This document shows positions 15,631-23,286 of a DNA stretch of 64,000 bases, piece after piece. Both the position numbers and the translations under genes were made by a program. Positions within the stretch are counted from its first letter, which is position 1. Each line of letters opens with the position of its first letter. A model generated the notes under the pieces. That model had not been told where the DNA came from and searched no databases. It saw nothing but the letters and a program-made list of their open reading frames with translations. The stretch covers positions 558,001-622,000 of the forward strand of contig NZ_PPEG02000001.1 in assembly GCF_002899945.2 (NCBI RefSeq). Direction: 5' to 3'. The stretch comes from Chryseobacterium viscerum (lineage in GTDB: Bacteria > Bacteroidota > Bacteroidia > Flavobacteriales > Weeksellaceae).

Positions 15631-16521
15631 TTAGAATGTAATTTTATAACTTCCGGTTGATGATGTATTGGCTTTCTCTGCCTTTACATATTTCTTCACC
15701 CAGGCCACGGACGTGGAAGATACACAAGGGTCTGAAACCCCTCCGGCTCTTCTTGCAGACACCACATTTCCTGCTTTATCTACCGTATAAGCAATGGTAA
15801 TCGATCCGCTTACAGTACAGCTGTGAGAAGGTTGAGCCCCTCCTCTTCCCATTGTTCCTGGAATATAGCCAACGAGCTTTCTATCAATTCCAACTTTACT
15901 GTCTCCGTTTCCATCTCCACCTAAAGGATCTCCTGCATTTCCTATACCTTCTCCTGTCCCCTGGCTTCCTGCTTTTGTTCCTCTTCCTTTAATCAGGTTT
16001 CCAATAGCAGCATTTCCTTTTCCATCCCCGTTTCCAGTTTTTGAATTGGCCGTAGCAGCACCTGATTTTTTGGTATTTTTTGAAGCACTCGCGCTTGTTG
16101 CTTCTTTTTTCTCAGCTTTTTTTGAATCTTCCTTTTTAGGAACTGTTGCTTTTGAATTGTTTCCGGTAATAACCTTCTCCTTAACTTCTGTTTTCTTTGG
16201 TGCGGGAGTAGGAATAGGTTCTGGTTTTACCACAGTTTTTGTTTCCGGAACGGGTGTTTCTGCTGGTTCTGGCGTCACTTCTTCTGTAGCTGCAGCAAAA
16301 CTTCCTGGCTGCTCAGCAGGCTCTTCAATACCCTTACCGTTTCTGTTATCCCCGAAGTTTACCAACATAGTCGTTACCACTTCAGGTTCTTTATCCAGTT
16401 CAGGTTTTAATTTATATAAAAAAACAAAAAGCAAAACGGCAGCCCAGATAAGAATAGAAAGCACAGCGCTCTTTATCCTATCTTTGTTTTCGTCGTTTCT
16501 GTTTGCTGTATAGCTTTTCAT
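15631..16521 (-). CDS. tonB: TonB-like energy transducer
   Basis: A 296-residue TonB-type protein that couples the inner-membrane proton gradient, through ExbB/ExbD, to outer-membrane receptors. Seen: a short cytoplasmic start, one membrane helix (about residues 19-37), a long periplasmic linker rich in Pro/Glu then Lys/Ala then Gly (about 60-210), and a small C-terminal domain with ITIAYTVDKAGNVVSARR, the TonB C-terminal beta hairpin motif, plus a Cys pair (CTVSGS and SDPC) that may form a disulfide. It is the last gene of exbB-exbD-tonB. Flavobacteria usually hold several TonB paralogues, so the symbol is by family, not by proven identity. Confidence 0.85.
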   Translation of the reverse strand: MKSYTANRNDENKDRIKSAVLSILIWAAVLLFVFLYKLKPELDKEPEVVTTMLVNFGDNRNGKGIEEPAEQPGSFAAATEEVTPEPAETPVPETKTVVKPEPIPTPAPKKTEVKEKVITGNNSKATVPKKEDSKKAEKKEATSASASKNTKKSGAATANSKTGNGDGKGNAAIGNLIKGRGTKAGSQGTGEGIGNAGDPLGGDGNGDSKVGIDRKLVGYIPGTMGRGGAQPSHSCTVSGSITIAYTVDKAGNVVSARRAGGVSDPCVSSTSVAWVKKYVKAEKANTSSTGSYKITF

Positions 16522-16556
16522 CTTAAAAAGTAATTCTTTCCGGAAATCCGGATCTG

Positions 16557-16955
16557 TTATTTATCTTTAACCGTTGCAATAGCAATGTTAAATTTATGTT
16601 TTTCAGCGATTTCCATGACAAAAACAACATCTTTATGTAATGTATTTTCGTCGGCTCTGATCGTGAAAGATTTATTCGTCTGACTGGCTAATTTATCAAC
16701 AATAATCTTCTCCAGTTCTCCTTTATTAGCAGGGTTATCATCTACAAAGAATGAGCCATCCGGCTTGATACTTACCGTAACAGGATTGGGTATATTATCG
16801 TCAACCGCTCCGGCTTTCGGCAGATTCACATCAATGGCGCTTTGATTGGCGGCAGAAGAGGTGATCATAAAGAAGATCAGCATCAACAGGATAACGTCTG
16901 TCATCGCTGCTAAACTGAATTCCGGGTTTGCTTTATTTCTTCTCTGAATTTTCAT
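16557..16955 (-). CDS. exbD: ExbD/TolR family biopolymer transport protein
   Basis: A 132-residue ExbD. The N-terminal helix FSLAAMTDVILLMLIFFMIT carries the essential membrane Asp at residue 20, which takes part in proton transfer. The rest is the periplasmic domain, with VDLNLPKAG-like VNLPKAGAVDD and the repeated VSIKPDGSFFVDD and FTIRADENTLHKDVVFVM strands. Start 11 bases after the exbB stop and 35 bases before tonB, so the three genes form one transcript. Confidence 0.93.
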   Translation of the reverse strand: MKIQRRNKANPEFSLAAMTDVILLMLIFFMITSSAANQSAIDVNLPKAGAVDDNIPNPVTVSIKPDGSFFVDDNPANKGELEKIIVDKLASQTNKSFTIRADENTLHKDVVFVMEIAEKHKFNIAIATVKDK

Positions 16956-16966
16956 CGTAAGAAATT

Positions 16967-17671
16967 TTATAAAGGTTTATTGATAAGGTCTAAAAATTCT
17001 CCTGACATATTCTGAGCTTTCAGTACAAACTTATCAATCCTTGTCAAAAGGATGTTGTAGCAGAAATTAGCAGGAATTGCTACTGCCAAACCTACCGCAG
17101 TCTGTCCCAAAGCAGTATAAATACCTTCTGAAAGTGTTTTTGGAGAGAAAGATCCTGTTGCGTGGGATAGATTAAAGAAAGCAATAATCATCCCGATTAC
17201 TGTACCCAAAAGACCTAACATCGGTGCGATACTTGGTACTACAGCGAGAAGGTTCAGATTTTTCTCCATATTAGCTACCTCTACCTGAGCTTGCGATTCC
17301 ATGGCACTTACGATATCAGAAACAGGACGCCCCAATCTTGAAATTCCTTTTTCTAAAATTCTTCCCTCCGGAGAGTTCTGCGTTTTGCAATAATCTGCCG
17401 CAGCCTCTATTTTTCCAGCTTTTATAAAGTCTTCGATATTGTTCATGAAGTTGGAATCCGTTTTTGAAGTGAGTCTTTTGATAAAGAAAAACCTTTCAAA
17501 AAACAGATAGAGAGAAAATATCCCCAACAGCAACACAATGGCCATCACTATTTTAGCGAATGCACCCCCATGGAACATGATTTTCCAGAATGAGAACTCT
17601 AAGTTGTCTGCAGCAACTGCAGGTGTGGCGATTTGTGCAAATAAAATCTGAGAAAGTTCCGTTAACAGCAT
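16967..17671 (-). CDS. exbB: ExbB/TolQ/MotA family proton channel
   Basis: A 234-residue ExbB. It has three membrane helices (about residues 38-60, 143-165, 178-205) with the typical cytoplasmic loop between the first and second. The signature LLAVVPSIAPMLGLLGTVIGMI and LGQTAVGLAVAIPANFCYN are present. With ExbD it forms the motor that drives TonB. The start is placed at the ATG at 17671, followed by a predicted cleavable or anchor segment, as in other flavobacterial ExbB proteins. A -7 box lies 31 bases upstream. First gene of the operon. Confidence 0.93.
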   Translation of the reverse strand: MLLTELSQILFAQIATPAVAADNLEFSFWKIMFHGGAFAKIVMAIVLLLGIFSLYLFFERFFFIKRLTSKTDSNFMNNIEDFIKAGKIEAAADYCKTQNSPEGRILEKGISRLGRPVSDIVSAMESQAQVEVANMEKNLNLLAVVPSIAPMLGLLGTVIGMIIAFFNLSHATGSFSPKTLSEGIYTALGQTAVGLAVAIPANFCYNILLTRIDKFVLKAQNMSGEFLDLINKPL

Positions 17672-17701
17672 TAAATGTGAATTTTATTAAAGTTTCAACG
17701 A

Positions 17702-17709
17702 CAAATGTA
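17702..17709 (-). promoter_or_regulatory. Likely -7 element of the exbB-exbD-tonB operon
   Basis: On the minus strand reads TACATTTG, a perfect -7 box. The -33 position has GTTC rather than TTTG (17 bases away), so strength is uncertain. Confidence 0.4.
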
Positions 17710-17845
17710 ATAGAATATTATGAATTGAACTCTTAAAAATTGCTTAAAAACAACTTAAAATTTGTTATTATTTACCAATAGCAAATTTCTTTCCAAAAAT
17801 AATTTTGAAAAGAAATTCGATAGTAAAAAAGGAACAAGGCTTCTG

Positions 17846-18307
17846 TTAATCCTCGTCTACCTCAATATCATCCTGCTTGAATTCGCATTTTAATCTAAAA
17901 GGAATCGGTGTATCGGATCCGGTATAGAAATCATCAATGGTGCCCTTCCAGATGACCTGAAGCTCTCCTTCGTCATTTCTTTCGAAAAGAAGCTCGTTGT
18001 CGTAGATATAAGCATCTTCGTCATCGAAAAGATCTACTTCTGTGTAGGTTTCTTCATCAGAGTCATTGATTTTGATAGTTTTTCCTTCTATTTCCGTCGA
18101 TTCAATAGGCAAATCGAAAACTTCAAGTGAAAGCTGCGGAAACTTGTACTGTAGTGAATCATCGTCTACGTGATCCAAACTGTCATCCGTAATAACTTCA
18201 ACCTCTAAAAAATGTTGTTGATTGCTGTAGATGGCTTTACAATAAGTATTTCTGATATTGTATTTTAGCGTCTCCTCCGGATGGTAAATTTTTAAAATCC
18301 CTTTCAT
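17846..18307 (-). CDS. Acidic cytoplasmic protein, unknown function
   Basis: A 153-residue, very acidic protein (runs such as HVDDDSLQY, DSDEETYTEVDLFDDEDAY) with no signal or membrane segment. The layout of alternating beta-strand patterns (LKIYHPEETLKYNIRN, FLEVEVITDD, QVIWKGTIDDFY, IPFRLKCEFK) suggests a single beta-rich domain. I do not recognise a family. It is monocistronic, with a 174-base upstream gap from exbB and a divergent 170-base gap to the DUF885 gene. Codon use looks ordinary. Confidence 0.72.
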   Translation of the reverse strand: MKGILKIYHPEETLKYNIRNTYCKAIYSNQQHFLEVEVITDDSLDHVDDDSLQYKFPQLSLEVFDLPIESTEIEGKTIKINDSDEETYTEVDLFDDEDAYIYDNELLFERNDEGELQVIWKGTIDDFYTGSDTPIPFRLKCEFKQDDIEVDED

Positions 18308-18449
18308 TATTTCTTAAAAAAGAGCTGTAATAATATGATTGTTAAACGTTTTAGACAAAGATAAAAAATTGATTCAAAGTTGAAAGGATTTTAAAAATAA
18401 TTTTTTCAAAATCAATTCATACCATAAGTCTGAATACCCCAATAATACT

Positions 18450-18457
18450 TATTTTTG
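18450..18457 (+). promoter_or_regulatory. Likely -7 element of the DUF885 lipoprotein gene
   Basis: TATTTTTG, a perfect -7 box, 20 bases before the start codon. No clear -33 box. Confidence 0.35.
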
Positions 18458-18477
18458 TTTTCATAAAGATTCTGAAA

Positions 18478-20274
18478 ATGAAAAACATTTTATCAAAAGG
18501 TATTCTAGGACTAGGATTGATGATCGGTCTTGCTTCATGCAAAAAATCGGATTCTCCCCTTACGAAAGTAACGCCCAGCAACCTGGACTCTATTGCTTCC
18601 AACTACTATGAGCAGTATCTGAAGCTATACCCTTTGGATGCTACTTCTCAGGGAGATACAAGATACAACGATCAGCTTCCTATCAACATTGATAAAGATT
18701 TTATCTCAGGGGAAGTCGCTTTCTATAATTCTGTACAGAAACAACTGGAGCATGTAGATTATAAAACGCTTTCTGATGAAGATAAAGTAGTATATGATGT
18801 ACTGGATTATACTTTAAAAGATAAAATTGAGGCATATGCTTATCATCCCGAATATATTCCTTTTACCCAATTCGGAGGTCTTCCGCTTACTTTTCCATTG
18901 TATGGAAGCGGACAGGGAAGCCAGCCTTTCAAAACTGAAAAAGATTACAGTGATTGGTTAAAAAGAATGGAAAAATTCCCGGAATGGATGAATGCAGCCG
19001 CAGATAACTTCCGTGAAGGAATCAGCAATAAGGTAGTTCTTCCTAAAAAACTGGTTGTCAAAATGATTCCTCAAATGAAAGCAGAGGAAATCACAACCTC
19101 TGACATGGACAAAAATATTTTCTACGGACCGGTTAAAAACTTCCCGAAAAGCTTTACTCAGGATCAGAAAGACAAATTTTCAGCACTTTATAAAGATGTT
19201 ATCACGAAAAAAATCATTCCTGCCTACACAAAAATGGGAGTATTCTTAGAGAAAGAGTACCTTCCAAAAGCAAGAGATACAGATGGATACAACAGCCTTC
19301 CTAACGGTAATGAGATTTACAACTATTATGTAAAAAGCTGGACCACCACCAAAAAATCTCCCACTGAGATCAATAAAATCGGACTACAGCAGGTAGCGAT
19401 GCTTCGTGCAGAAATGGAAAAAGTAAAACAGCAGGTAGGTTTCTCCGGAACACTGGAAGAGTTTATCACTTTTGTAAAAACAGATCCGAAGGCAATGCCT
19501 TATAAAACGTCTAAAGAGGTTTTAAATGCTTTCAATGGTATTCTAACGAAGATTACGCCGAAACTGAAAACGATGTTTAACGTAACTCCGAAAACAAAAT
19601 TTGAAATCAGACAGACGGAGAAATTCAGAGAAGCAAGTGCCAGCGCAGAATATATTCCCGGAACTCCGGATGGAAAAAGAGCGGGGATATTTTATGTTCC
19701 ACTGCCGGATCCTACCAAATTCAATGTTACTTCAGGAATGGAATCTCTTTTCCTTCATGAGGCAATTCCAGGACATCATTACCAGGTTTCTTTGCAACAG
19801 GAGAATACAAAACTTCCTAAATTCATGAGATTCGGATGGTTTGGAGCATATGGGGAAGGATGGGCACATTATTGTGAAACATTAGGCCCTGAGTTCGGTT
19901 TGTATACAGATCCTTATCAAAAAATGGGTTATTTAAGCGATCAGATGCTGAGAGCAGTACGACTTGTAATAGATACGGGGCTTCACACAGGAAAAATGTC
20001 AAGAGAAGAAGCTATCAAATATTTCTTAAGCAACATTTCTTATGACGAGGCGTCTGCCACAGCAGAAGTTGAAAGATATATGGCAATGCCGGGGCAGGCT
20101 TTAGGCTACAAAATAGGTTCTTTAAGAATCCGTGAGTTGAGAGAAAAATATCAGAAAGAACTTGGAAAGAAATTCAATCTGGCGGGCTTCCATGATGAAG
20201 TATTAAGCCAGGGATGTCTTCCTTTGGATGTTCTGAACAGAAAAATGGAGCTTTGGGCTCAAAAACAAAAATAA
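18478..20274 (+). CDS. DUF885 family lipoprotein, putative zinc metalloprotease
   Basis: A 598-residue lipoprotein: signal with the lipobox LASC and the acylated Cys at residue 21. The C-terminal half is the DUF885 domain. It holds HEAIPGHHYQ at residues 427-436, an H-E-x-x-x-H type zinc-binding motif, and the downstream YGEGWAHYCETLG glutamate segment, so the protein is probably a metallopeptidase. The upstream part is all-helical. The expected site is the outer or inner membrane facing the periplasm. Other Bacteroidota carry several paralogues; substrates are unknown. A strong terminator follows. Confidence 0.9.
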   Translation: MKNILSKGILGLGLMIGLASCKKSDSPLTKVTPSNLDSIASNYYEQYLKLYPLDATSQGDTRYNDQLPINIDKDFISGEVAFYNSVQKQLEHVDYKTLSDEDKVVYDVLDYTLKDKIEAYAYHPEYIPFTQFGGLPLTFPLYGSGQGSQPFKTEKDYSDWLKRMEKFPEWMNAAADNFREGISNKVVLPKKLVVKMIPQMKAEEITTSDMDKNIFYGPVKNFPKSFTQDQKDKFSALYKDVITKKIIPAYTKMGVFLEKEYLPKARDTDGYNSLPNGNEIYNYYVKSWTTTKKSPTEINKIGLQQVAMLRAEMEKVKQQVGFSGTLEEFITFVKTDPKAMPYKTSKEVLNAFNGILTKITPKLKTMFNVTPKTKFEIRQTEKFREASASAEYIPGTPDGKRAGIFYVPLPDPTKFNVTSGMESLFLHEAIPGHHYQVSLQQENTKLPKFMRFGWFGAYGEGWAHYCETLGPEFGLYTDPYQKMGYLSDQMLRAVRLVIDTGLHTGKMSREEAIKYFLSNISYDEASATAEVERYMAMPGQALGYKIGSLRIRELREKYQKELGKKFNLAGFHDEVLSQGCLPLDVLNRKMELWAQKQK

Positions 20275-20286
20275 ACTTACGTTAAT

Positions 20287-20325
20287 AAAAAAGGATACTT
20301 CATTCAATTGGTATCCTTTTTTATT
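20287..20325 (+). terminator. Intrinsic terminator after the DUF885 gene
   Basis: AAAAAAGGATAC (20287-20298) and GTATCCTTTTTT (20311-20322), a 12-bp perfect stem with a 12-base loop. Confidence 0.85.
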
Positions 20326-20353
20326 TCGTTCTTTCTAAATAAACAAAATTGAT

Positions 20354-20800
20354 ATGATCACAGAAAGCCTCAGATCTCTTTACAACAGAGATTTAAATAA
20401 ACTAAAAACAGAGATAGAAGCCTATCAAAACGAAGAGAATCTTTGGAAAATTGATAAAAACATTGCCAATTCTGCGGGTAATCTAGTCCTTCATTTGGTG
20501 GGAAATCTCAACCATTTTATAGGAACCCATCTTGGAAATACAGGATATGTAAGGCAACGTGACCTGGAGTTTTCATTAAAAGATATCCCAAGAACTGAAC
20601 TTATTGAAAAAATAGAGGCAACTGCAGCAATGATAGACTATGCTCTTGCTCCATTATCAGAAGATGATCTAAAAAAAGAATATCCGTTGGTTGTTTTCGA
20701 AGATACAATGACCACAGATTACTTTCTGATCCACCTGCTTGCTCATTTGGACTATCATTTGGGGCAGATCAACTATCACAGAAGGTTGCTGGATATTTAA
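20354..20800 (+). CDS. DinB-like (DUF1572 type) protein
   Basis: A 148-residue four-helix-bundle protein of the DinB superfamily. Potential metal ligands are His47 and His54 (LHLVGNLNHF) and the C-terminal LLAHLDYHLGQINYHRRLL histidines, which in this superfamily hold one metal ion. Members include thiol-dependent transferases, and DinB itself is induced by DNA damage, but most have no known role. Length is normal. Single gene, with a strong shared terminator after it. Catalytic role is not shown. Confidence 0.85.
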   Translation: MITESLRSLYNRDLNKLKTEIEAYQNEENLWKIDKNIANSAGNLVLHLVGNLNHFIGTHLGNTGYVRQRDLEFSLKDIPRTELIEKIEATAAMIDYALAPLSEDDLKKEYPLVVFEDTMTTDYFLIHLLAHLDYHLGQINYHRRLLDI

Positions 20801-20827
20801 TTTCCTTTTACTTTCTTTTGGATGATC

Positions 20828-20870
20828 TTTTATACCCTGTCAAGGTTTAAAATCTTGACAGGGTATAAAA
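20828..20870. terminator. 17-bp bidirectional hairpin between the dinB-like gene and nth
   Basis: TATACCCTGTCAAG (20831-20844) pairs perfectly with CTTGACAGGGTATA (20854-20867); three flanking T-A pairs extend it. Loop 9 bases. The CCTGTCAAG / CTTGACAGG core looks like a recurring intergenic hairpin rather than a gene-specific one. Confidence 0.75.
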
Positions 20871-20891
20871 TTCAAAATTTTTCAGAGAAAA

Positions 20892-21512
20892 CTATTTCTC
20901 AAACATCATTTTCGTAATAAAATCTTTCTCTCCTTTTCCTCTTGCCGGAGAATATTCTCTTCCGTAGAAAATAATCTGAAGATGAAGTTTATTCCACACT
21001 TCTTCAGCGAATAAATTCTTTGCATCGCGTTCAGTTTCTACCACATTTTTTCCGGAGGTAAGCTTCCATTGTGTCATAAGACGATGAATATGGGTATCCA
21101 CAGGAAAAGCAGGAAATCCGAAGCCTTGGCTCATCACCACCGAAGCGGTTTTATGTCCTACTCCCGGCAGCGCTTCCAATTCTTCATACGTTTGGGGAAC
21201 GATACCGTTATGTCTTTCCAATAACAGCTCGGCCATTTTTTTTAGGTTTTTGGCTTTTGTATTGGACAAACCTATTTCTTTGATCAATTCTTTAATTTGA
21301 AATTCTTCCAGTTTTGCCATTCTCTGAGGGGTCCCTGCTACCGCAAAAAGATCAGGCGTAACCTGATTTACTTTTTTATCTGTTGTTTGTGCAGAAAGTG
21401 CCACAGCAACCATTAATGTATACTGATCAGTGTGATCCAGCGGAATAGGTGTTGTAGGATATAATTTCTCCAGTTCTATCTGAACGAGCTCGGCTCTTTG
21501 CTTTTTTGTCAT
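20892..21512 (-). CDS. nth: Endonuclease III lacking the [4Fe-4S] cluster cysteines
   Basis: A 206-residue HhH-GPD DNA glycosylase/AP lyase that removes oxidised pyrimidines. It has the helix-hairpin-helix LPGVGHKTASVV with the catalytic Lys121 and the catalytic Asp139 in VDTHIHRL. E. coli Nth ends in C-x6-C-x2-C-x5-C, which holds an iron-sulfur cluster. Here the matching tail is GREYSPARGKGEKDFITK and the whole protein contains no cysteine. I place the start at MTKKQR, seven codons inside the longest frame, because that matches the family start. The divergent peroxiredoxin promoter lies within its 5' end. Confidence 0.93.
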   Translation of the reverse strand: MTKKQRAELVQIELEKLYPTTPIPLDHTDQYTLMVAVALSAQTTDKKVNQVTPDLFAVAGTPQRMAKLEEFQIKELIKEIGLSNTKAKNLKKMAELLLERHNGIVPQTYEELEALPGVGHKTASVVMSQGFGFPAFPVDTHIHRLMTQWKLTSGKNVVETERDAKNLFAEEVWNKLHLQIIFYGREYSPARGKGEKDFITKMMFEK

Positions 21513-21528
21513 GTAACCCTTAAATTTG
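21497..21528 (+). promoter_or_regulatory. Promoter of the bcp peroxiredoxin gene
   Basis: TTTG (21497-21500), 20 bases, TAAATTTG (21521-21528), a full -33/-7 match, 17 bases before the ATG. The -33 box lies within the first codons of nth on the other strand. Confidence 0.6.
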
Positions 21529-21545
21529 AACAAAATTAAATCATT

Positions 21546-21995
21546 ATGTTGAAAGTTGGAGACAAATTACCTGAATTTGAAGGAATCAATCAAGATGGGG
21601 AAACAGTAACCTCATCAAAATTAATGGGAGAAAAACTAGTGGTTTTCTTCTATCCACAAGCAAGTACCCCAACCTGTACCGTTGAAGCTTGCAATCTAAG
21701 TGACAATTATACTGAACTTAAAAAAGCTGGATTTCAGCTGTTGGGAATAAGTGGAGATTCTGTGAAAAAACAGAAAAATTTTCACAGCAAATTTGCTTTT
21801 CCTTATGATCTTATTGCAGATGAAAATCGTGATATCATTGAAAAATTCGGAGTGTGGCAGGAGAAAAAAACGTTTGGAAAAACGTATATGGGGATTGTAA
21901 GAACCACTTTTATTTTTGATGAAAATGGGATGTGCACAAGAGTGATTGAAAAAGTAACTTCAAAGACTGCTGCTGAGCAGATTCTGGAAGGATAA
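21546..21995 (+). CDS. bcp: Thioredoxin-dependent thiol peroxidase (Bcp-type peroxiredoxin)
   Basis: A 149-residue peroxiredoxin of the Bcp/PrxQ class, which reduces hydrogen and organic peroxides with electrons from thioredoxin. Motif ASTPTCTVEACN places the peroxidatic Cys at residue 44 and the resolving Cys five residues on at 49, as in E. coli Bcp. The conserved Arg sits in VRTTFIFDENG. Length is normal. It is divergent from nth with a 33-base gap, so two oxidative-damage genes share a compact control region. Terminated by a 16-bp hairpin. Confidence 0.95.
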   Translation: MLKVGDKLPEFEGINQDGETVTSSKLMGEKLVVFFYPQASTPTCTVEACNLSDNYTELKKAGFQLLGISGDSVKKQKNFHSKFAFPYDLIADENRDIIEKFGVWQEKKTFGKTYMGIVRTTFIFDENGMCTRVIEKVTSKTAAEQILEG

Positions 21996-22025
21996 TTCTT
22001 TTTTTAAACACAAAGATCACAAATG

Positions 22026-22078
22026 CTTTCACAAATAACATGATTTAAAATCTATATGTTATTTGTGAAAGTGTTTTT
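22026..22078. terminator. 16-bp bidirectional terminator between bcp and the acetyltransferase
   Basis: CTTTCACAAATAACAT (22026-22041) and ATGTTATTTGTGAAAG (22056-22071) pair perfectly, loop 14 bases, followed by a T-run. The stem sequence (CACAAAGATCACAAAT) is similar in style to the element at 13545-13712. Confidence 0.8.
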
Positions 22079-22089
22079 TTATAGATGTA

Positions 22090-22623
22090 TTATTCTGTTT
22101 CGTAATAGTTTAATTCTTCGGTCTCCCCGGGAAGAGTCACATGCTTTTTAAACCTTAATCCCAATTTTTCGATAAGCTTTTGGGAAGAAACATTATCTTT
22201 TGAAATGATCGCAGAAATTTTGGATAATCCAAAATCGTCCATCCCAATAGACTTGACTTTCTGAGCCGCTTCAAAAGCATATCCTTTTCCTTCAAACTCT
22301 TCCAATAGAGAATATCCGATATCCACGATATCAAGCCCTTCTCTTTCGAAGATTCCTACTGCTCCTATTTTTTCACTCCCTTCCTTGGTCACTAAAAGAT
22401 AGTTTCCAAATCCTAGTCTTTCAATCTGTGGAGCAAACCTGTTTAGAATATAATTTTCAGCATCCTCAATGGTATTAACATTACGGTTGCCAATATGTTG
22501 AATAAATTTTGGTCTGTTATAAAGTTCAAAGACAAAATCTCTGTCTTCACTAGACATCGGACGTAGTATTAGTCGCTCAGTCTCATAGGTATTATTTGCG
22601 CTTGGGTGTTTTTCTAGGCTCAT
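22090..22623 (-). CDS. GNAT family N-acetyltransferase
   Basis: A 177-residue GNAT protein of the RimJ/RimL-like type. YETERLILRPMSSEDRDFVFELYN at the start, IGAVGIFEREGLDIVDIGYSL (acetyl-CoA-binding strands) and ISKDNVSSQKLIEKLGLRF (the N-x-x-S-x-x-L-x-x-x-G motif) are all present. The substrate is unknown. The gene overlaps the end of the upstream exported-protein gene by 32 bases and is translated in another frame, so the pair is probably translationally coupled. Confidence 0.88.
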   Translation of the reverse strand: MSLEKHPSANNTYETERLILRPMSSEDRDFVFELYNRPKFIQHIGNRNVNTIEDAENYILNRFAPQIERLGFGNYLLVTKEGSEKIGAVGIFEREGLDIVDIGYSLLEEFEGKGYAFEAAQKVKSIGMDDFGLSKISAIISKDNVSSQKLIEKLGLRFKKHVTLPGETEELNYYETE

Positions 22624-23254
22624 CTTTCTTTGGTTCTTCCTTTTTTTCGATTTTTAAAAGTCTCGGGTTATTAGCACATTTTTTATTGTAAAGCTCAATA
22701 TAAGTACCATTGTTCTTTACATTGCTTACAGCACCTGTAGATTTATTTACGGTTACTGTATAGTGGGTTTTCTGGTAAGGGCATTCTTTTGAAGTAAGTT
22801 TTCCCAGATCCAGATAATAATTTGATTTATCTTCATGATAGTTACCTGCAAGATCTTTGAATTCCTCATCTACCATGTATCCGTCAGCGGCTAGCATTAT
22901 AGATGCTTCCTCGGCATTATCAATTCTGTCTACAAACTTTTTAAGCCCTTCTATATCGGTAATGTAATTTATTTTACCTCCTTCTGAATAGGCGATATAA
23001 TAAAAACTGTCTTCACTGGGAAACAGATTGAATCCTGAGAACTGAGGAGTATAATTCACCTTGCCCGAACTCTTTATTCCTTCTCCTTTTCCATAGCTAT
23101 TGTATACCAAGACCCATGAATCAACTTTGTTACTTGGGTTGATCTGTTGTAAAATACCGGGAATGCTTGAAAATTTTTTCTTCTCCTGAGAATATCCTAG
23201 GATTCCCAAAAGTAAAAATATAAGAATTGTAAATCGGGTTGCAGTTTTAATCAT
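22592..23254 (-). CDS. Exported protein, unknown function
   Basis: A 220-residue protein with a signal peptide (MIKTATRFTILIFLLLGILG, cleavage near the YSQ at 21-23) and a basic Lys/Pro/Glu-rich tail. The middle contains strand-rich VLVYNSYGKGEGI, FYYIAYSEGGKINYI and TVTVNKSTGAVSNVKNNGTY, and two cysteines (ECPYQK, KKCANN) that could form a disulfide in the periplasm. No known domain is recognised. It overlaps the following acetyltransferase by 32 bases. Unknown role. Confidence 0.75.
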   Translation of the reverse strand: MIKTATRFTILIFLLLGILGYSQEKKKFSSIPGILQQINPSNKVDSWVLVYNSYGKGEGIKSSGKVNYTPQFSGFNLFPSEDSFYYIAYSEGGKINYITDIEGLKKFVDRIDNAEEASIMLAADGYMVDEEFKDLAGNYHEDKSNYYLDLGKLTSKECPYQKTHYTVTVNKSTGAVSNVKNNGTYIELYNKKCANNPRLLKIEKKEEPKKDEPRKTPKRK

Positions 23255-23286
23255 AATTTAAAAATCAGCAGAAAATATACCAAACA

